From Ahrensia sp. (GTDB taxonomy: Bacteria; Pseudomonadota; Alphaproteobacteria; Rhizobiales; Rhizobiaceae): a stretch of DNA of 64,000 bases. Within the stretch, counting starts at the first letter, position 1. Each line of letters opens with the position of its first letter. Under the pieces are notes generated by a model. The model saw only the letters and a list, made by a program, of their open reading frames with translations. It was not told the origin of the DNA and did no database searches. Location of the stretch: assembly GCA_002706335.1 (NCBI GenBank), contig PAKZ01000009.1:124001-188000 (forward strand), given 5' to 3'. The position numbers and the translations under genes were made by a program. Shown piece after piece: positions 20,343 to 28,910 of the stretch.

Positions 20343-20377
20343 GGCGTTCGATCTCTCCTGAGCGTTCCGTCTCCGGA

Positions 20378-20938
20378 TTACACCTGCATGATTTCCTGCT
20401 CTTTCGCCTCGAGCAGGGCATCGATTTCCTCGATGGTCTTGTCAGTCGCCTTCTGGACTTCGTCGGACTTGGAGCGGCTATCGTCCTGGCTTATCTCGCC
20501 GTCCTTCTCGAGGCGTTTCAGAGTGTCCATTCCATCGCGACGGACATGGCGCGCGGCGACGCGGGCACTCTCCGCATATTGATGGGCGATCTTGACCAGT
20601 TCACGCCGCCGTTCCTCGTTGAGTTCCGGAAGAGGCACGCGCACAGTGGTCCCGTCAGTCATCGGATTCAAGCCCAAGCTCGATTCGCGGATCGCTTTCT
20701 CGACGGCAGACACCATCGACTTGTCCCACACGGAGACGGCGAGCATGCGCGGCTCGGGAACGTTCACATTGGCGACCTGGTTGATCGGCATCTGCGATCC
20801 ATAGGCCTCAACCATGATTGGATCGAGAAGAGACGGCGAGGCCCGGCCCGTTCGCAGACCCGCAAGATCGCCCTTGAACGCCGCGATCGCGCCGTCCATC
20901 CGGCGTTTCAGATCGGCAAGATCAAATGACTGACTCAT
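20378..20938 (-). CDS. frr: Ribosome recycling factor
   Basis: Splits post-termination ribosomes together with EF-G. The 186-residue, tRNA-shaped protein shows the start [20 protein letters not shown], the [20 protein letters not shown] segment near residue 30, and the helical [20 protein letters not shown] stretch near residue 115. Length and motifs match Frr fully. It lies between pyrH (20 bp away) and uppS (35 bp away), the standard alphaproteobacterial order. Confidence 0.97.
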   Translation of the reverse strand: MSQSFDLADLKRRMDGAIAAFKGDLAGLRTGRASPSLLDPIMVEAYGSQMPINQVANVNVPEPRMLAVSVWDKSMVSAVEKAIRESSLGLNPMTDGTTVRVPLPELNEERRRELVKIAHQYAESARVAARHVRRDGMDTLKRLEKDGEISQDDSRSKSDEVQKATDKTIEEIDALLEAKEQEIMQV

Positions 20939-20958
20939 TGTTATGTCCTCTTATTGCC

Positions 20959-21690
20959 CTAAGACGCCATTTTCTCGGTTACCAGAGTGGCATGTCCTCC
21001 GCCCTGCAGTATCTGCCGGAAACCGCCGCGCTCATGAATGGAAAACACCACAATGGGAATATGGTTTTCGCGGGTCAAGGCGATGGCTGCAACATCCATG
21101 ACGGAAAGGCCACGTGCGAGCACCTCGTCATGTGTTATCACTGGGAACCTTTCGGCGTCCGGAACGCGCTTCGGATCCGCGGAATAGATGCCGTCGACCT
21201 GGGTTCCCTTGAACAACGCATCGGCGCCGATCTCAGCAGCACGGAGCGCGGCTGCCGAATCGGTCGTGAAATAGGGATTGCCCGTTCCTCCGGCGAAAAT
21301 CACCACCCGCCCCTGTTCGATGTTCCACATCGCCTTGCGTTGCGAGAAGCTTTCGCACAACTGCGGCATCGCGATGGCGGACAGAACGACAGCATCGACG
21401 CCCTTCTTGACCAAAGAGGTCCGCAGCGCCAGCGAATTGATCACCGTGGCCAGCATGCCCATATGGTCACCGGTCACACGATCCCCGCCCTTGGACGCGA
21501 CCGCGACTCCCCGGAAGATGTTGCCGCCGCCTATCACCACGGCGACCTGAACGCCCATATCGGTGGCATCCTTGATGTCACCGGCTATTCGGTCAGCCAC
21601 CTCCACATCGATCCCGAAACCCTGCTTGCCCATGAGGGATTCGCCCGAGACCTTGAGGAGAACGCGTCTGTAGATGGGAGCCACTGTCAT
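20959..21690 (-). CDS. pyrH: Uridylate kinase
   Basis: Phosphorylates UMP to UDP; bacterial PyrH is a hexamer of the amino-acid-kinase fold. The chosen ATG gives 243 residues beginning MTVAPIYRRVLLKVSGESLM, which places the KVSGESL phosphate-binding motif as expected; longer in-frame starts add a Cys-rich extension. Further hallmarks are VAVVIGGGNIFRG near residue 55 and VVIFAGGTGNPYFTTDSAA near residue 140. Between tsf and pyrH lies a strong stem-loop (21737-21762). Confidence 0.96.
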   Translation of the reverse strand: MTVAPIYRRVLLKVSGESLMGKQGFGIDVEVADRIAGDIKDATDMGVQVAVVIGGGNIFRGVAVASKGGDRVTGDHMGMLATVINSLALRTSLVKKGVDAVVLSAIAMPQLCESFSQRKAMWNIEQGRVVIFAGGTGNPYFTTDSAAALRAAEIGADALFKGTQVDGIYSADPKRVPDAERFPVITHDEVLARGLSVMDVAAIALTRENHIPIVVFSIHERGGFRQILQGGGHATLVTEKMAS

Positions 21691-21736
21691 GAAACAACAT
21701 CGAAAACCGGATTGAATTGACCTCCCGATACATGAA

Positions 21737-21762
21737 GGGCACCGCGTTGTCACGCGGTGCCC
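21737..21762 (-). terminator. Intercistronic stem-loop between tsf and pyrH
   Basis: GGGCACCGCGT (21737-21747) and ACGCGGTGCCC (21752-21762) form an 11-bp stem with a TGTC loop. No clear T-run follows on the minus strand, so it may be an attenuator or an mRNA-stabilising hairpin that lowers pyrH-frr expression relative to rpsB-tsf. Confidence 0.5.
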
Positions 21763-21807
21763 CGATCGGTTTTCGACAATCCAGAGGATTGCCCTATGAG
21801 GTCCGGA

Positions 21808-22722
21808 TCAGCCCTTCGCGGCGGCTGCCACCTCGGCTGCGAAGTCGGATTCTTCCTTCTCCACACCCTCGCCGAGCGCAAAGCGAATGAAGCCAGTGAT
21901 CTTGGCCGGCGCACCGATTTCTTTTTCCGCCTCGGCAAGCGCCTTTTCGACTGTCAGATCCGGGTTGATGACGAAAGCCTGTTTCACCAGGCAAACCTCT
22001 TCGTAGAACTTGCGCAGGCGACCTTCGACCATCTTTTCGATGATGTTCTCCGGCTTGCCCGAAGCGCGCGCCTGATCGGAGAAGATAGCGCGTTCGCGTT
22101 CGACGGCGGCCTGATCAAGATCGGTGATGTCGAGCGCCATCGGATTGGTCGCGGCGACATGCATTGCAACCTGGCGTCCGAAAGCACGTGCGGCATCCTT
22201 GTCGCCCGCCGTCTCGAGGGCGACGAGCACGCCGAGCTTGCCGAGGCCTTCGCCAACCGAGTTGTGGACATAGGTCGCCACCGTGCCGTCCAGACGGGCG
22301 GCGCGGCGCAGGGCCATGTTCTCGCCGATGGTGGCGATGGCATCCTTGACGGCCTGATCGATCGTCTTCGAAGCGCCCGGATAGGTCGCCGATGCGACCG
22401 CCTCGACCGAACCGTCGGTCGCCAGAGCGGCGTCGGCAATGTTGCGAACGAGTTCCTGGAAGGCGTCATTGCGGGCCACGAAGTCGGTTTCGGAGTTCAC
22501 TTCGACCACGACTGCGCCGTTGTCGTCGGATGCAACACCCACCAGACCTTCGGCCGCCGTGCGACCGGACTTCTTGTCGGCCTTCGCGATGCCTTTCTTG
22601 CGCAGCCAGTCAACGGCTTCCTCGATATTGCCGCCGGTTTCGGTCAGCGCAGCCTTACAGTCCATCATGCCCGCGCCAGTCATGTCGCGGAGTTGTTTTA
22701 CGAGTGATGCAGTAATAGTCAT
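21808..22722 (-). CDS. tsf: Elongation factor Ts
   Basis: Nucleotide exchange factor for EF-Tu. The 304-residue product has the N-terminal UBA-like domain with [16 protein letters not shown], the EF-Tu contact region [19 protein letters not shown] near residue 75, and a duplicated core domain ending in the [19 protein letters not shown] stretch. It follows rpsB by 137 bp, with a hairpin in the gap. The call is secure. Confidence 0.97.
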   Translation of the reverse strand: MTITASLVKQLRDMTGAGMMDCKAALTETGGNIEEAVDWLRKKGIAKADKKSGRTAAEGLVGVASDDNGAVVVEVNSETDFVARNDAFQELVRNIADAALATDGSVEAVASATYPGASKTIDQAVKDAIATIGENMALRRAARLDGTVATYVHNSVGEGLGKLGVLVALETAGDKDAARAFGRQVAMHVAATNPMALDITDLDQAAVERERAIFSDQARASGKPENIIEKMVEGRLRKFYEEVCLVKQAFVINPDLTVEKALAEAEKEIGAPAKITGFIRFALGEGVEKEESDFAAEVAAAAKG

Positions 22723-22824
22723 CGGTTCGCCTCTTTGTATCGAGCGGTATCGGGCGATAGCCCGAAACGGTGACGCACGGGGGATTGCACCGAGCCATGC
22801 GCCGATTCATGTAACGGTTTGATG

Positions 22825-22850
22825 ACCGCGTCCGGGAAACCGGACGCGGT
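22825..22850 (-). terminator. Intercistronic stem-loop between rpsB and tsf
   Basis: ACCGCGTCCGG (22825-22835), a GAAA loop and CCGGACGCGGT (22840-22850) form a perfect 11-bp stem directly after the rpsB stop. On the minus strand no T-run follows, so complete termination is unlikely; an attenuating or RNA-stability role is inferred. Confidence 0.5.
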
Positions 22851-22859
22851 TTGTGCGCG

Positions 22860-23669
22860 TCAGGCCTGCGCTTCGGGCTGTTCCGCCGGTGCTTCGCCAG
22901 CGGCCTCGGCCGGTGCTTCGGCAAGGGCCTCTTCGACCAGTGCCTCGGCGGATGCGCCAACATCGATACCGGCTGCGCCCTGTTGGCGAGCAATGCCGTC
23001 AAGTGCGGCGCGAGCGATCAAATCGCAATAGAGCGAGATAGCGCGCGCGGCGTCGTCGTTGCCCGGGATCGGGTAGTCGACCACATCCGGATCGCAGTTG
23101 GAATCGACCACGGCGACAACCGGAATTCCGAGACGCTTGGCTTCCTGGATGGCGATCGCTTCCTTGTTGGTGTCGATCACGAACATCAGGTCCGGCGTAC
23201 CGCCCATGTCCTTGATGCCGCCAAGGGCACGGTCGAGTTTGTCGCGCTCGCGCTCGAGGTTGAGGCGCTCCTTCTTGGTGAAGCCCTGAGCATCGGAGGC
23301 CAGAATCTCTTCAACCTTGCGCAGACGCTGGATCGAGTTCGAGATCGTCTTCCAGTTGGTCATCATGCCGCCGAGCCAGCGGGCATTGACGTAATACTGG
23401 GCGCTGCGGCCGGCAGCGTCAGCGACGATCTCGGAAGCCTGCCGCTTGGTGCCGACGAAGAGCACGCGTCCACCGCCGGCGACGGTGTCGGAGACGATCT
23501 TCAGCGCCTGATGCAGGAGCGGTACGGTCTGCGAGAGATCGAGAATGTGAATGTTGTTACGGGCACCGAAGATGTATCGGGCCATTTTCGGGTTCCAGCG
23601 GTGTGTCTGGTGACCGAAGTGAACGCCAGCTTCGAGGAGCTGACGCATGCTGTAATCAGGCAACGCCAT
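22860..23669 (-). CDS. rpsB: 30S ribosomal protein S2
   Basis: Small-subunit ribosomal protein. The 269-residue product has the S2 opening [19 protein letters not shown] and [16 protein letters not shown], the [19 protein letters not shown] stretch near residue 65, [17 protein letters not shown] near residue 95 and [19 protein letters not shown] near residue 160. A low-complexity Ala/Glu/Pro tail of about 40 residues follows, as in other alphaproteobacterial S2 proteins. AAAGGAA provides the ribosome site. A predicted promoter lies at 23783-23811. Confidence 0.97.
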   Translation of the reverse strand: MALPDYSMRQLLEAGVHFGHQTHRWNPKMARYIFGARNNIHILDLSQTVPLLHQALKIVSDTVAGGGRVLFVGTKRQASEIVADAAGRSAQYYVNARWLGGMMTNWKTISNSIQRLRKVEEILASDAQGFTKKERLNLERERDKLDRALGGIKDMGGTPDLMFVIDTNKEAIAIQEAKRLGIPVVAVVDSNCDPDVVDYPIPGNDDAARAISLYCDLIARAALDGIARQQGAAGIDVGASAEALVEEALAEAPAEAAGEAPAEQPEAQA

Positions 23670-23782
23670 CGTTTTTCCTTTCCGGTTTTACCTCCACGAA
23701 GCCAAAAAGCGGTTTCCCGCCACCGGTGGTCCGTCCGGATTTCTCCCGGAACAAACCGAACTTCGTGTGTGGAATGCTGGCG

Positions 23783-23811
23783 CCGATAACCTATCGAGGC
23801 CGGGAAAGCAA
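23783..23811 (-). promoter_or_regulatory. Possible rpsB promoter
   Basis: On the minus strand TTGCTT (23806-23811) and TATCGG (23783-23788) are 17 bp apart, in the 170-bp gap between eipB and rpsB. The -10 match is only moderate. A start near 23776 would give a leader of about 105 bases, long enough for S2 autoregulation, for which I recognise no specific structure. Confidence 0.35.
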
Positions 23812-23839
23812 GTGGTGACGGCCTACCGGAAATTCAAGC

Positions 23840-24676
23840 CTACTCGCCCTCACAGCTCTGCCGAGGCAGCAGATCGAGCTGCGTCAGATGTGCTGTCAGT
23901 GAGAAATCGCCATAATCCATGAGAAGGTCTCGGGTCACGCCATTTTCGTAGAGTTTGAAGGCGATCTGGTAGTTGGGTAACGACTCGCCGGTATGGTCTT
24001 CGGCGCTCTCGTCGAAATAGGAGATCGAGACGTTCCGATAGGGATCGTCCTTCAGGACTTCCGCCGCCTTGGCGTCGCCATCCTGTTCCATCTTTTCCTG
24101 GCCGATTACGACCGTAGTCGTCAGGACCCTGTCGGCATCCTCGGAGCCATCGAAAATTTTTGTCTCATAGAATGTCTCGCCGCTTCGCGCCCGTTCGATG
24201 AGATCGAGCATGTGCGCGCTCGGGAACAGTGCCGGCTCCAGCGCGAGTTCGGCCTTCTCCGGCTCCCTCAGGTCAACGATGATCTGGTCGTCCTCGCGCC
24301 TCGCCATGCCTGAAACCTCGCGATCCAGCTTCTCGTCGACGAAGGACTTGTTGACGAAACGGAACTTCTCGCCGGCGCCATCCTCATAAGTCGTTGTCTG
24401 CTGATCGGTCAGGCGGTTTCCACTTGCGGAGCGAATGCGGGTCACGAAACGAAAATTTGTCGTATAGCCGTCACAGACGGAGCCCAGGAATTCATATACG
24501 ATCCGTCCGTTCATCCCCGAAATCCCGGACCGGTCCGACGCGTCTTTCAGCGCAACGTCATAGACGGCGCGGTGTGGCGCGAGCGTCTGCGGCATGGCGA
24601 ATGACGGCAGTGCAAATGCCGAAGACAGACAGATGGTCGCGAGTGCGATGGTACTGATACGTCCTGTAGTCATCAT
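23840..24676 (-). CDS. eipB: EipB family (DUF1849) periplasmic cell-envelope integrity protein
   Basis: EipB of Brucella is a secreted beta-spiral protein needed for envelope integrity. The 278-residue product has a signal peptide (GRISTIALATICLSSAFALP, cut near SFA-MP), the DUF1849 start LAPHRAVYDVALKDAS, and two cysteines, one in FLGSVCDGYTTNFRF and one in the C-terminal LLPRQSCEGE. This matches the conserved disulfide of EipB, as does the length near 280. The ATG at 24676 follows AGGAA; upstream in-frame codons are rejected. The partner gene ttpA is not in the window. It is divergent from ridA. Confidence 0.88.
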   Translation of the reverse strand: MMTTGRISTIALATICLSSAFALPSFAMPQTLAPHRAVYDVALKDASDRSGISGMNGRIVYEFLGSVCDGYTTNFRFVTRIRSASGNRLTDQQTTTYEDGAGEKFRFVNKSFVDEKLDREVSGMARREDDQIIVDLREPEKAELALEPALFPSAHMLDLIERARSGETFYETKIFDGSEDADRVLTTTVVIGQEKMEQDGDAKAAEVLKDDPYRNVSISYFDESAEDHTGESLPNYQIAFKLYENGVTRDLLMDYGDFSLTAHLTQLDLLPRQSCEGE

Positions 24677-24779
24677 GGGTTCCTGTTTTTTGACGACTAT
24701 AGGTTTTCTGATGGCGTAAGCGAGGCAAAAGTTGCAAGACGTGGCCGAGTCCGAAACCGATCCACAAGGAGACCCAGCA

Positions 24780-25247
24780 ATGGTATCGCCGATCGACGAA
24801 CGCCTGACTGCACTTGGCATTTCGCTACCGGAAGCCGCCGCGCCCGCCGCGAATTATGTTCCCTTCGCCATCGACGGGAACCTGATCTTCACGTCGGGCC
24901 AATTGCCGCTCAAGCAGGGTGCACTCATAGCAGAAGGCCTCGTCGGAAAAGACCTGGATGTCGAGGCAGGCAAGGAAGCGGCGAAATGGTGCGCGATTAA
25001 CATTCTCGCCCAGGCCAAGGCCGCGTTGGGCGATCTGGAGAAAATCGAGCGCATCGTGAAGATTGCGGTCTTCGTGGCCTCTGCTCCGGAATTCACCCAG
25101 CAGCATCTGATTGCAAACGGGGCATCGGATTTCCTGGTCGAAATTCTCGGAGATGCAGGGCGTCACGCAAGGTCCGCGGTGGGCATGTCGTCGCTGCCGC
25201 TGAATGCACCTGTCGAGATCGAAGCCATCATACGCGCCAGATCCTGA
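24780..25247 (+). CDS. RidA family enamine/imine deaminase
   Basis: RidA proteins hydrolyse reactive 2-aminoacrylate-type enamines produced by PLP enzymes. The 155-residue product belongs to the YjgF-like fold: NLIFTSGQLPLKQGALIAEG near residue 35, KIAVFVASAPEFTQQHLIAN near residue 100, and the closing RSAVGMSSLPLNAPVEIEAI, with the expected Arg and Glu. It is longer at the N-terminus than Escherichia coli RidA and resembles the COG0251 group annotated as atu-genes or YjgF paralogues. GGAG precedes the ATG. The GDPD gene follows after 6 bp. Confidence 0.88.
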   Translation: MVSPIDERLTALGISLPEAAAPAANYVPFAIDGNLIFTSGQLPLKQGALIAEGLVGKDLDVEAGKEAAKWCAINILAQAKAALGDLEKIERIVKIAVFVASAPEFTQQHLIANGASDFLVEILGDAGRHARSAVGMSSLPLNAPVEIEAIIRARS

Positions 25248-25253
25248 CCGAAA

Positions 25254-25964
25254 ATGGACATTCGCGACCTCCTGACAGCGCGCCCGATCGCCCATCGCGG
25301 ATTGCACGACGGCAATGTCCACTGCATGGAAAACTCTCTCCCCGCTTTCGAAGCGGCGGTGAACCGCGATTTTGCAATAGAACTGGACGTCCAGCTTTCA
25401 GCCGATCATGTCGCTATGGTGTTTCACGATGAATCGTTGGATCGCCTGACAGGCGAATCCGGGCTCGTTGCCGAACGTACCGCGGCGGAGCTGCGCTCGG
25501 TCACGCTTTCAGGGACGGACGCGTGTATACCCACCTTGGCGGAGACCTTGGCGTTCGTCAGCGGCCGCGTGCCGGTCGTCATCGAAATGAAGGATAATGG
25601 AGACCGTAACCGGCAACTGCCGCTCGCGGTCGCGGGCGATCTGGTGGGCTATTCCGGACCGGTCGCCGTCATGTCGTTCGAGAAGCAATTGCTGTCCCAC
25701 TTCCGGAAGAGCGGCTCGCCGGTACCATTCGGTCTAACCGCCGAAGGGATCGGCGGGCCCGCCCTCGCCGAGCATGAAGAGGCGCTGAAGCTCGGCATTT
25801 CCTTCGTATCCTATCACGTGAAAGCGCTTCCCAACGCCTTTGTTGCCCGGGTGCGAGAGGACTTCGGATTGCCGGTTATCACCTGGACAGTGCGCACACC
25901 CGAGGATGTCGAAACGACGCGCCTCCACGCCGACCAGATGACATTCGAGGGTTTCATACCTTGA
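25254..25964 (+). CDS. Glycerophosphodiester phosphodiesterase family protein
   Basis: Hydrolyses glycerophosphodiesters to glycerol 3-phosphate and an alcohol. The 236-residue protein shows the GDPD catalytic pattern: AHRGLHDGN near residue 14, MENSLPAFEAAV (Glu-Asn), AIELDVQLSADHVAMVFHDE with the ExD metal pair and the second His, and LAFVSGRVPVVIEMKD. There is no signal peptide, so the enzyme is cytoplasmic. It starts 6 bp after ridA and is probably co-transcribed with it and the following acyltransferase gene (49 bp gap). Confidence 0.9.
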   Translation: MDIRDLLTARPIAHRGLHDGNVHCMENSLPAFEAAVNRDFAIELDVQLSADHVAMVFHDESLDRLTGESGLVAERTAAELRSVTLSGTDACIPTLAETLAFVSGRVPVVIEMKDNGDRNRQLPLAVAGDLVGYSGPVAVMSFEKQLLSHFRKSGSPVPFGLTAEGIGGPALAEHEEALKLGISFVSYHVKALPNAFVARVREDFGLPVITWTVRTPEDVETTRLHADQMTFEGFIP

Positions 25965-26013
25965 TTGCTTTCCCGGTCTTGTTTGCAGTGCAGTATGAGA
26001 TACATCTAGGAGC

Positions 26014-27231
26014 ATGTCCCAGGACTCTCCCGATCACGAGGCCAAAGCGGACGTGGCAGACGACTCCTTCGTCATCCGCGTCAATGAACACTTTTCAGAT
26101 ATTGAAAAGGCCGATTGGGACCGGCTCTCGGGCACCGCGCCCGGCAGCCACCCGACATCCTATAATCCGTTCATTTCGCATGCTTTCCTGAGTTCGCTGG
26201 AAGAGTCCGGCAGCGCCATCGCCGGCACCGGTTGGCTCGGCCAGCACCTCACGCTGGAAGATGGCGAAGGCCGTATCGCGGGCGCCCTGCCCTGCTATCT
26301 CAAATCGCACAGCAAGGGCGAATATGTATTCGACTATGGCTGGGCGGACGCATGGGAACGGGCCGGAGGGCGATACTACCCGAAACTGCAATGCTCCGTG
26401 CCGTTCACGCCGGCAACAGGCCCTCGCCTCCTCGCATCGGGTACGGTCGACGTCGCGACTACGCGACAGGCTCTCGCCGCCGGGTTGAAAACATTGACTG
26501 AACGGCTTGGCGTCTCATCCGCGCATGTCACATTCGCAGCCGACGCAGACATTGCGGCCTTCGAGGAAGCGGGTTTCCTCCACCGCACCGACCAGCAGTT
26601 CCATTTCAGAAATGAGGACTACGGTAACTTCGACGGGTTCCTCGACAGCCTCTCGTCGCGCAAGCGCAAGAATATCCGCAAGGAACGCGCCACCGCCCTG
26701 CAGGATGGGCTAACGATAGACTGGTTGACCGGCAGCGACCTGACCGAAAGCGTGCTGGATGCGTTCTTCGAATTCTACACGGATACGGGCAACCGCAAAT
26801 GGGGGCGGCCATATCTGACCCGCGAATTCTATTCGCTGATCGCCGAACGCATGCCGGACGATATCCTGCTGGTGATGGCGAAGCGGAACGGGCGCTATGT
26901 CGCCGGAGCGATCAACTTTATCGGCGGCGACCGCCTGTTCGGCCGGCACTGGGGATGTATCGAGCACCATCCCTGCCTGCATTTCGAGGTTTGCTATTAT
27001 CAGGCAATCGAATTCGCCATCGAGAGGAAGCTGGAATTCGTTGAGGCCGGCGCTCAGGGCGAACACAAGCAGGCGCGCGGCTATATGCCGGTCACCACGC
27101 ATTCTGCGCATTTCATTCCAAACGAGAGCTTCCGGAACGCTGTCGCGGACTATCTCGAGCACGAGCGCAAAGACGTTTCCCGCTTCTCCGAATTGCTGTC
27201 CGAACACAGCCCGTTCAAAAAAGAAAATTGA
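26014..27231 (+). CDS. GNAT/FemAB-like N-acyltransferase, DUF482 (COG3146) family
   Basis: The 405-residue protein fits the DUF482 family, usually annotated as a GNAT N-acetyltransferase or predicted peptidoglycan-related acyltransferase. Visible features are NPFISHAFLSSLEESGSA near residue 50, GYVFDY-like EYVFDYGWADAWERAGG, SSRKRKNIRKERATALQDG near residue 210, KRNGRYVAGAINFIGGDRLF near residue 290, and the strongly conserved VEAGAQGEHKQARGYMP. No substrate is established for this family to my knowledge. There is no signal peptide. The GC profile is like the neighbours. Confidence 0.8.
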   Translation: MSQDSPDHEAKADVADDSFVIRVNEHFSDIEKADWDRLSGTAPGSHPTSYNPFISHAFLSSLEESGSAIAGTGWLGQHLTLEDGEGRIAGALPCYLKSHSKGEYVFDYGWADAWERAGGRYYPKLQCSVPFTPATGPRLLASGTVDVATTRQALAAGLKTLTERLGVSSAHVTFAADADIAAFEEAGFLHRTDQQFHFRNEDYGNFDGFLDSLSSRKRKNIRKERATALQDGLTIDWLTGSDLTESVLDAFFEFYTDTGNRKWGRPYLTREFYSLIAERMPDDILLVMAKRNGRYVAGAINFIGGDRLFGRHWGCIEHHPCLHFEVCYYQAIEFAIERKLEFVEAGAQGEHKQARGYMPVTTHSAHFIPNESFRNAVADYLEHERKDVSRFSELLSEHSPFKKEN

Positions 27232-27294
27232 CACTTTGCCCGCATTGATGGTCGCGCCCCGTGCCGCTAGGAAAGCGTAAGCATGGAGGGCGTC

Positions 27295-27723
27295 ATGACC
27301 GCTGAATACGATCCCGAAAACATCTTCGCGAAAACCCTTCGAGGCGACATTCCGAGCCACAAGGTTTACGAGGACGACGACTGCGTCGTCATCATGGATG
27401 TGATGCCCCAGGCCGACGGACACTGCCTGGTTCTTCCGAAAGCGGGCTCACGGAACCTGTTGGACGCCGATCCGGATGTTCTCGGCAAAGCGATAGCCGT
27501 TACCCAAAAGATGGCTCAGGGGGTCATGCGCGCCTTCGATGCTGACGGCGTGGTTATCCGGCAGTTCAACGAAGCCGCCAGCGGACAGACGGTATTCCAC
27601 CTCCATATCCATGTCATACCCTGCAAGGAAGGTGTGCCGCTGCGCAAACATGCAGCGACCACAGAGGATCCGGATATCCTGGCCGCGAATGCGAAGAAGT
27701 TGATCACCGCCTTAGAAGCCTGA
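27295..27723 (+). CDS. HIT family nucleotide-binding hydrolase
   Basis: Histidine-triad proteins hydrolyse nucleoside phosphoramidates and related adenylates. The product shows the N-terminal IFAKTLRGDIPSHKVYEDDD, the FNEAASGQTVFHLHIHVIP stretch with the HxHxH triad near residue 95, and a short C-terminal helix. I use ATG 27295, which has GGAGG six bases upstream; an ATG at 27283 would add four residues and has no ribosome site. The last 12 bp overlap the 3' end of convergent azlD. Confidence 0.93.
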   Translation: MTAEYDPENIFAKTLRGDIPSHKVYEDDDCVVIMDVMPQADGHCLVLPKAGSRNLLDADPDVLGKAIAVTQKMAQGVMRAFDADGVVIRQFNEAASGQTVFHLHIHVIPCKEGVPLRKHAATTEDPDILAANAKKLITALEA

Positions 27724-28062
27724 AAGCATTCCGGCCACGAGCACCAGAAGCGCGACGCCGATACCCACAGCGATGCGCTGGCCGGCCAGCAGGAATGCGA
27801 TGAACCCTATGACCGCAGCAGAAAGCCGGAGTAACAGAGCGGTTTCGGCAAGCGATCCGGAGGGAAACAGAATAAGCCGGGAAATAACCGCGGCTACCAG
27901 CGCCGTTGCCACGGCGCGCACGAACACGAATGCTTGCGATGTCTCCGACAGTCGGCGTCCGAGCAGCACACCCGCATAGCGCCAGAAATCGGTTGCGAAC
28001 CAACCGGCGACAAGGATGTAAACAAACGGCCACCAGCCGGCGTCGATCGACGAATAGCTCAT
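27712..28062 (-). CDS. azlD: AzlD-type small subunit of a branched-chain amino acid exporter
   Basis: Small integral membrane protein that works with AzlC to export branched-chain amino acids. The 116-residue product has four predicted hydrophobic helices (around residues 8-25, 45-65, 70-92 and 95-114). The ATG overlaps the azlC stop by 4 bp (ATGA), typical for the two-gene exporter. A longer open frame upstream in the same phase lies inside azlC and is not used. The transported substrate is inferred from family only. Confidence 0.85.
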   Translation of the reverse strand: MSYSSIDAGWWPFVYILVAGWFATDFWRYAGVLLGRRLSETSQAFVFVRAVATALVAAVISRLILFPSGSLAETALLLRLSAAVIGFIAFLLAGQRIAVGIGVALLVLVAGMLSGF

Positions 28063-28811
28063 TGGCCGGCGGTCTTTCCGCCGGCGGGGAAACGGCGGCC
28101 GATAAAGAACGCGGCGACACCGCCCACGATGCCCGCGAGCAAAAGATCGAAGTCGGGGGCAAGAAGATGGAAGATCGGCCCGAGCAGCAAGCCCGTGACC
28201 ATGGCGATCTTCACAACATGATCCCGCGCCGTCGCCCACAACGAGGTAAGAAAATAGATTGGTGTGAGGAAAAACAGGACGCCAAGCACCGGCGCCGGAA
28301 TTCCGGTCGAAAGTTCGTAGATCACCGCGACGACGCAGATATTCATCGTTGTCAGCGTCACCGCAAAGCCACCGAAAAAGGCGGTGCGAAAACGGCGCGG
28401 AACCTGGCCGATATACTGGTTTGCCATCACCCATGAGGTCACGGCGACGAAATGGGAGAGGAAAATCAGTGTCAGCGTGCGTGTCTTCTCGGCACGCAGG
28501 TCAGGCACCAGCGCTGTCACCATAGGCATAAGTCGTACGGACGACAGTGTCACCGCGACGAAGGTCGGCACGATGGTCATTCCGGCCCCGATCGCTGCGA
28601 TCAAAACGACTTGCGCCGGGAGCGCCCATATCACAGCCGTCATGAACACCGCATGAGCGAACTCGATACCGCTCTCGCGCGCGAAGCCCGCGAAGCCGAC
28701 GAAGGCGCTCATCAGGATGAATGCGGGCAGGGAAAGGATCTTGCGCATGCCGCGCCCGAACCAGAGCAAGTTTGTTCCCTCGGGCGGCGCGCCGGCGGCG
28801 GTGTTCTGCAT
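28059..28811 (-). CDS. azlC: AzlC family branched-chain amino acid exporter large subunit
   Basis: The 250-residue protein has about seven to eight hydrophobic helices and AzlC-type features: the MSAFVGFAGFARESGIEFAH opening helix, the ALPAQVVLIAAIGAGM segment near residue 65 and the conserved SSVRLMPMVTALVPDLR near residue 90. It is the large subunit of the exporter with the coupled azlD. No Lrp-type regulator lies adjacent. The clpA terminator separates it from the clp genes upstream on the same strand. Confidence 0.9.
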   Translation of the reverse strand: MQNTAAGAPPEGTNLLWFGRGMRKILSLPAFILMSAFVGFAGFARESGIEFAHAVFMTAVIWALPAQVVLIAAIGAGMTIVPTFVAVTLSSVRLMPMVTALVPDLRAEKTRTLTLIFLSHFVAVTSWVMANQYIGQVPRRFRTAFFGGFAVTLTTMNICVVAVIYELSTGIPAPVLGVLFFLTPIYFLTSLWATARDHVVKIAMVTGLLLGPIFHLLAPDFDLLLAGIVGGVAAFFIGRRFPAGGKTAGQ

Positions 28812-28856
28812 CTAATCGCGCTAGCATGGCGACCAATGCTTGGCGAGAGCCCGTAA

Positions 28857-28887
28857 ACAAAAAACGGGCGGATCTCTCCGCCCGTTT
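28857..28887 (-). terminator. Intrinsic terminator of clpA
   Basis: On the minus strand AAACGGGCGGA-GAGA-TCCGCCCGTTT forms an 11-bp stem that runs into a T-rich tail (six T). It lies 24 bp after the clpA stop and ahead of azlC, so it separates the two units. Confidence 0.85.
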
Positions 28888-28910
28888 GCTTCGGTCTTGA
28901 TCGGCCGCGA

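Noticed and set aside
21757-23789. Long plus-strand open frames opposite tsf and rpsB
   Set aside because: Repetitive Arg, Gly and His composition without motifs; they mirror the third-position GC bias of tsf and rpsB.
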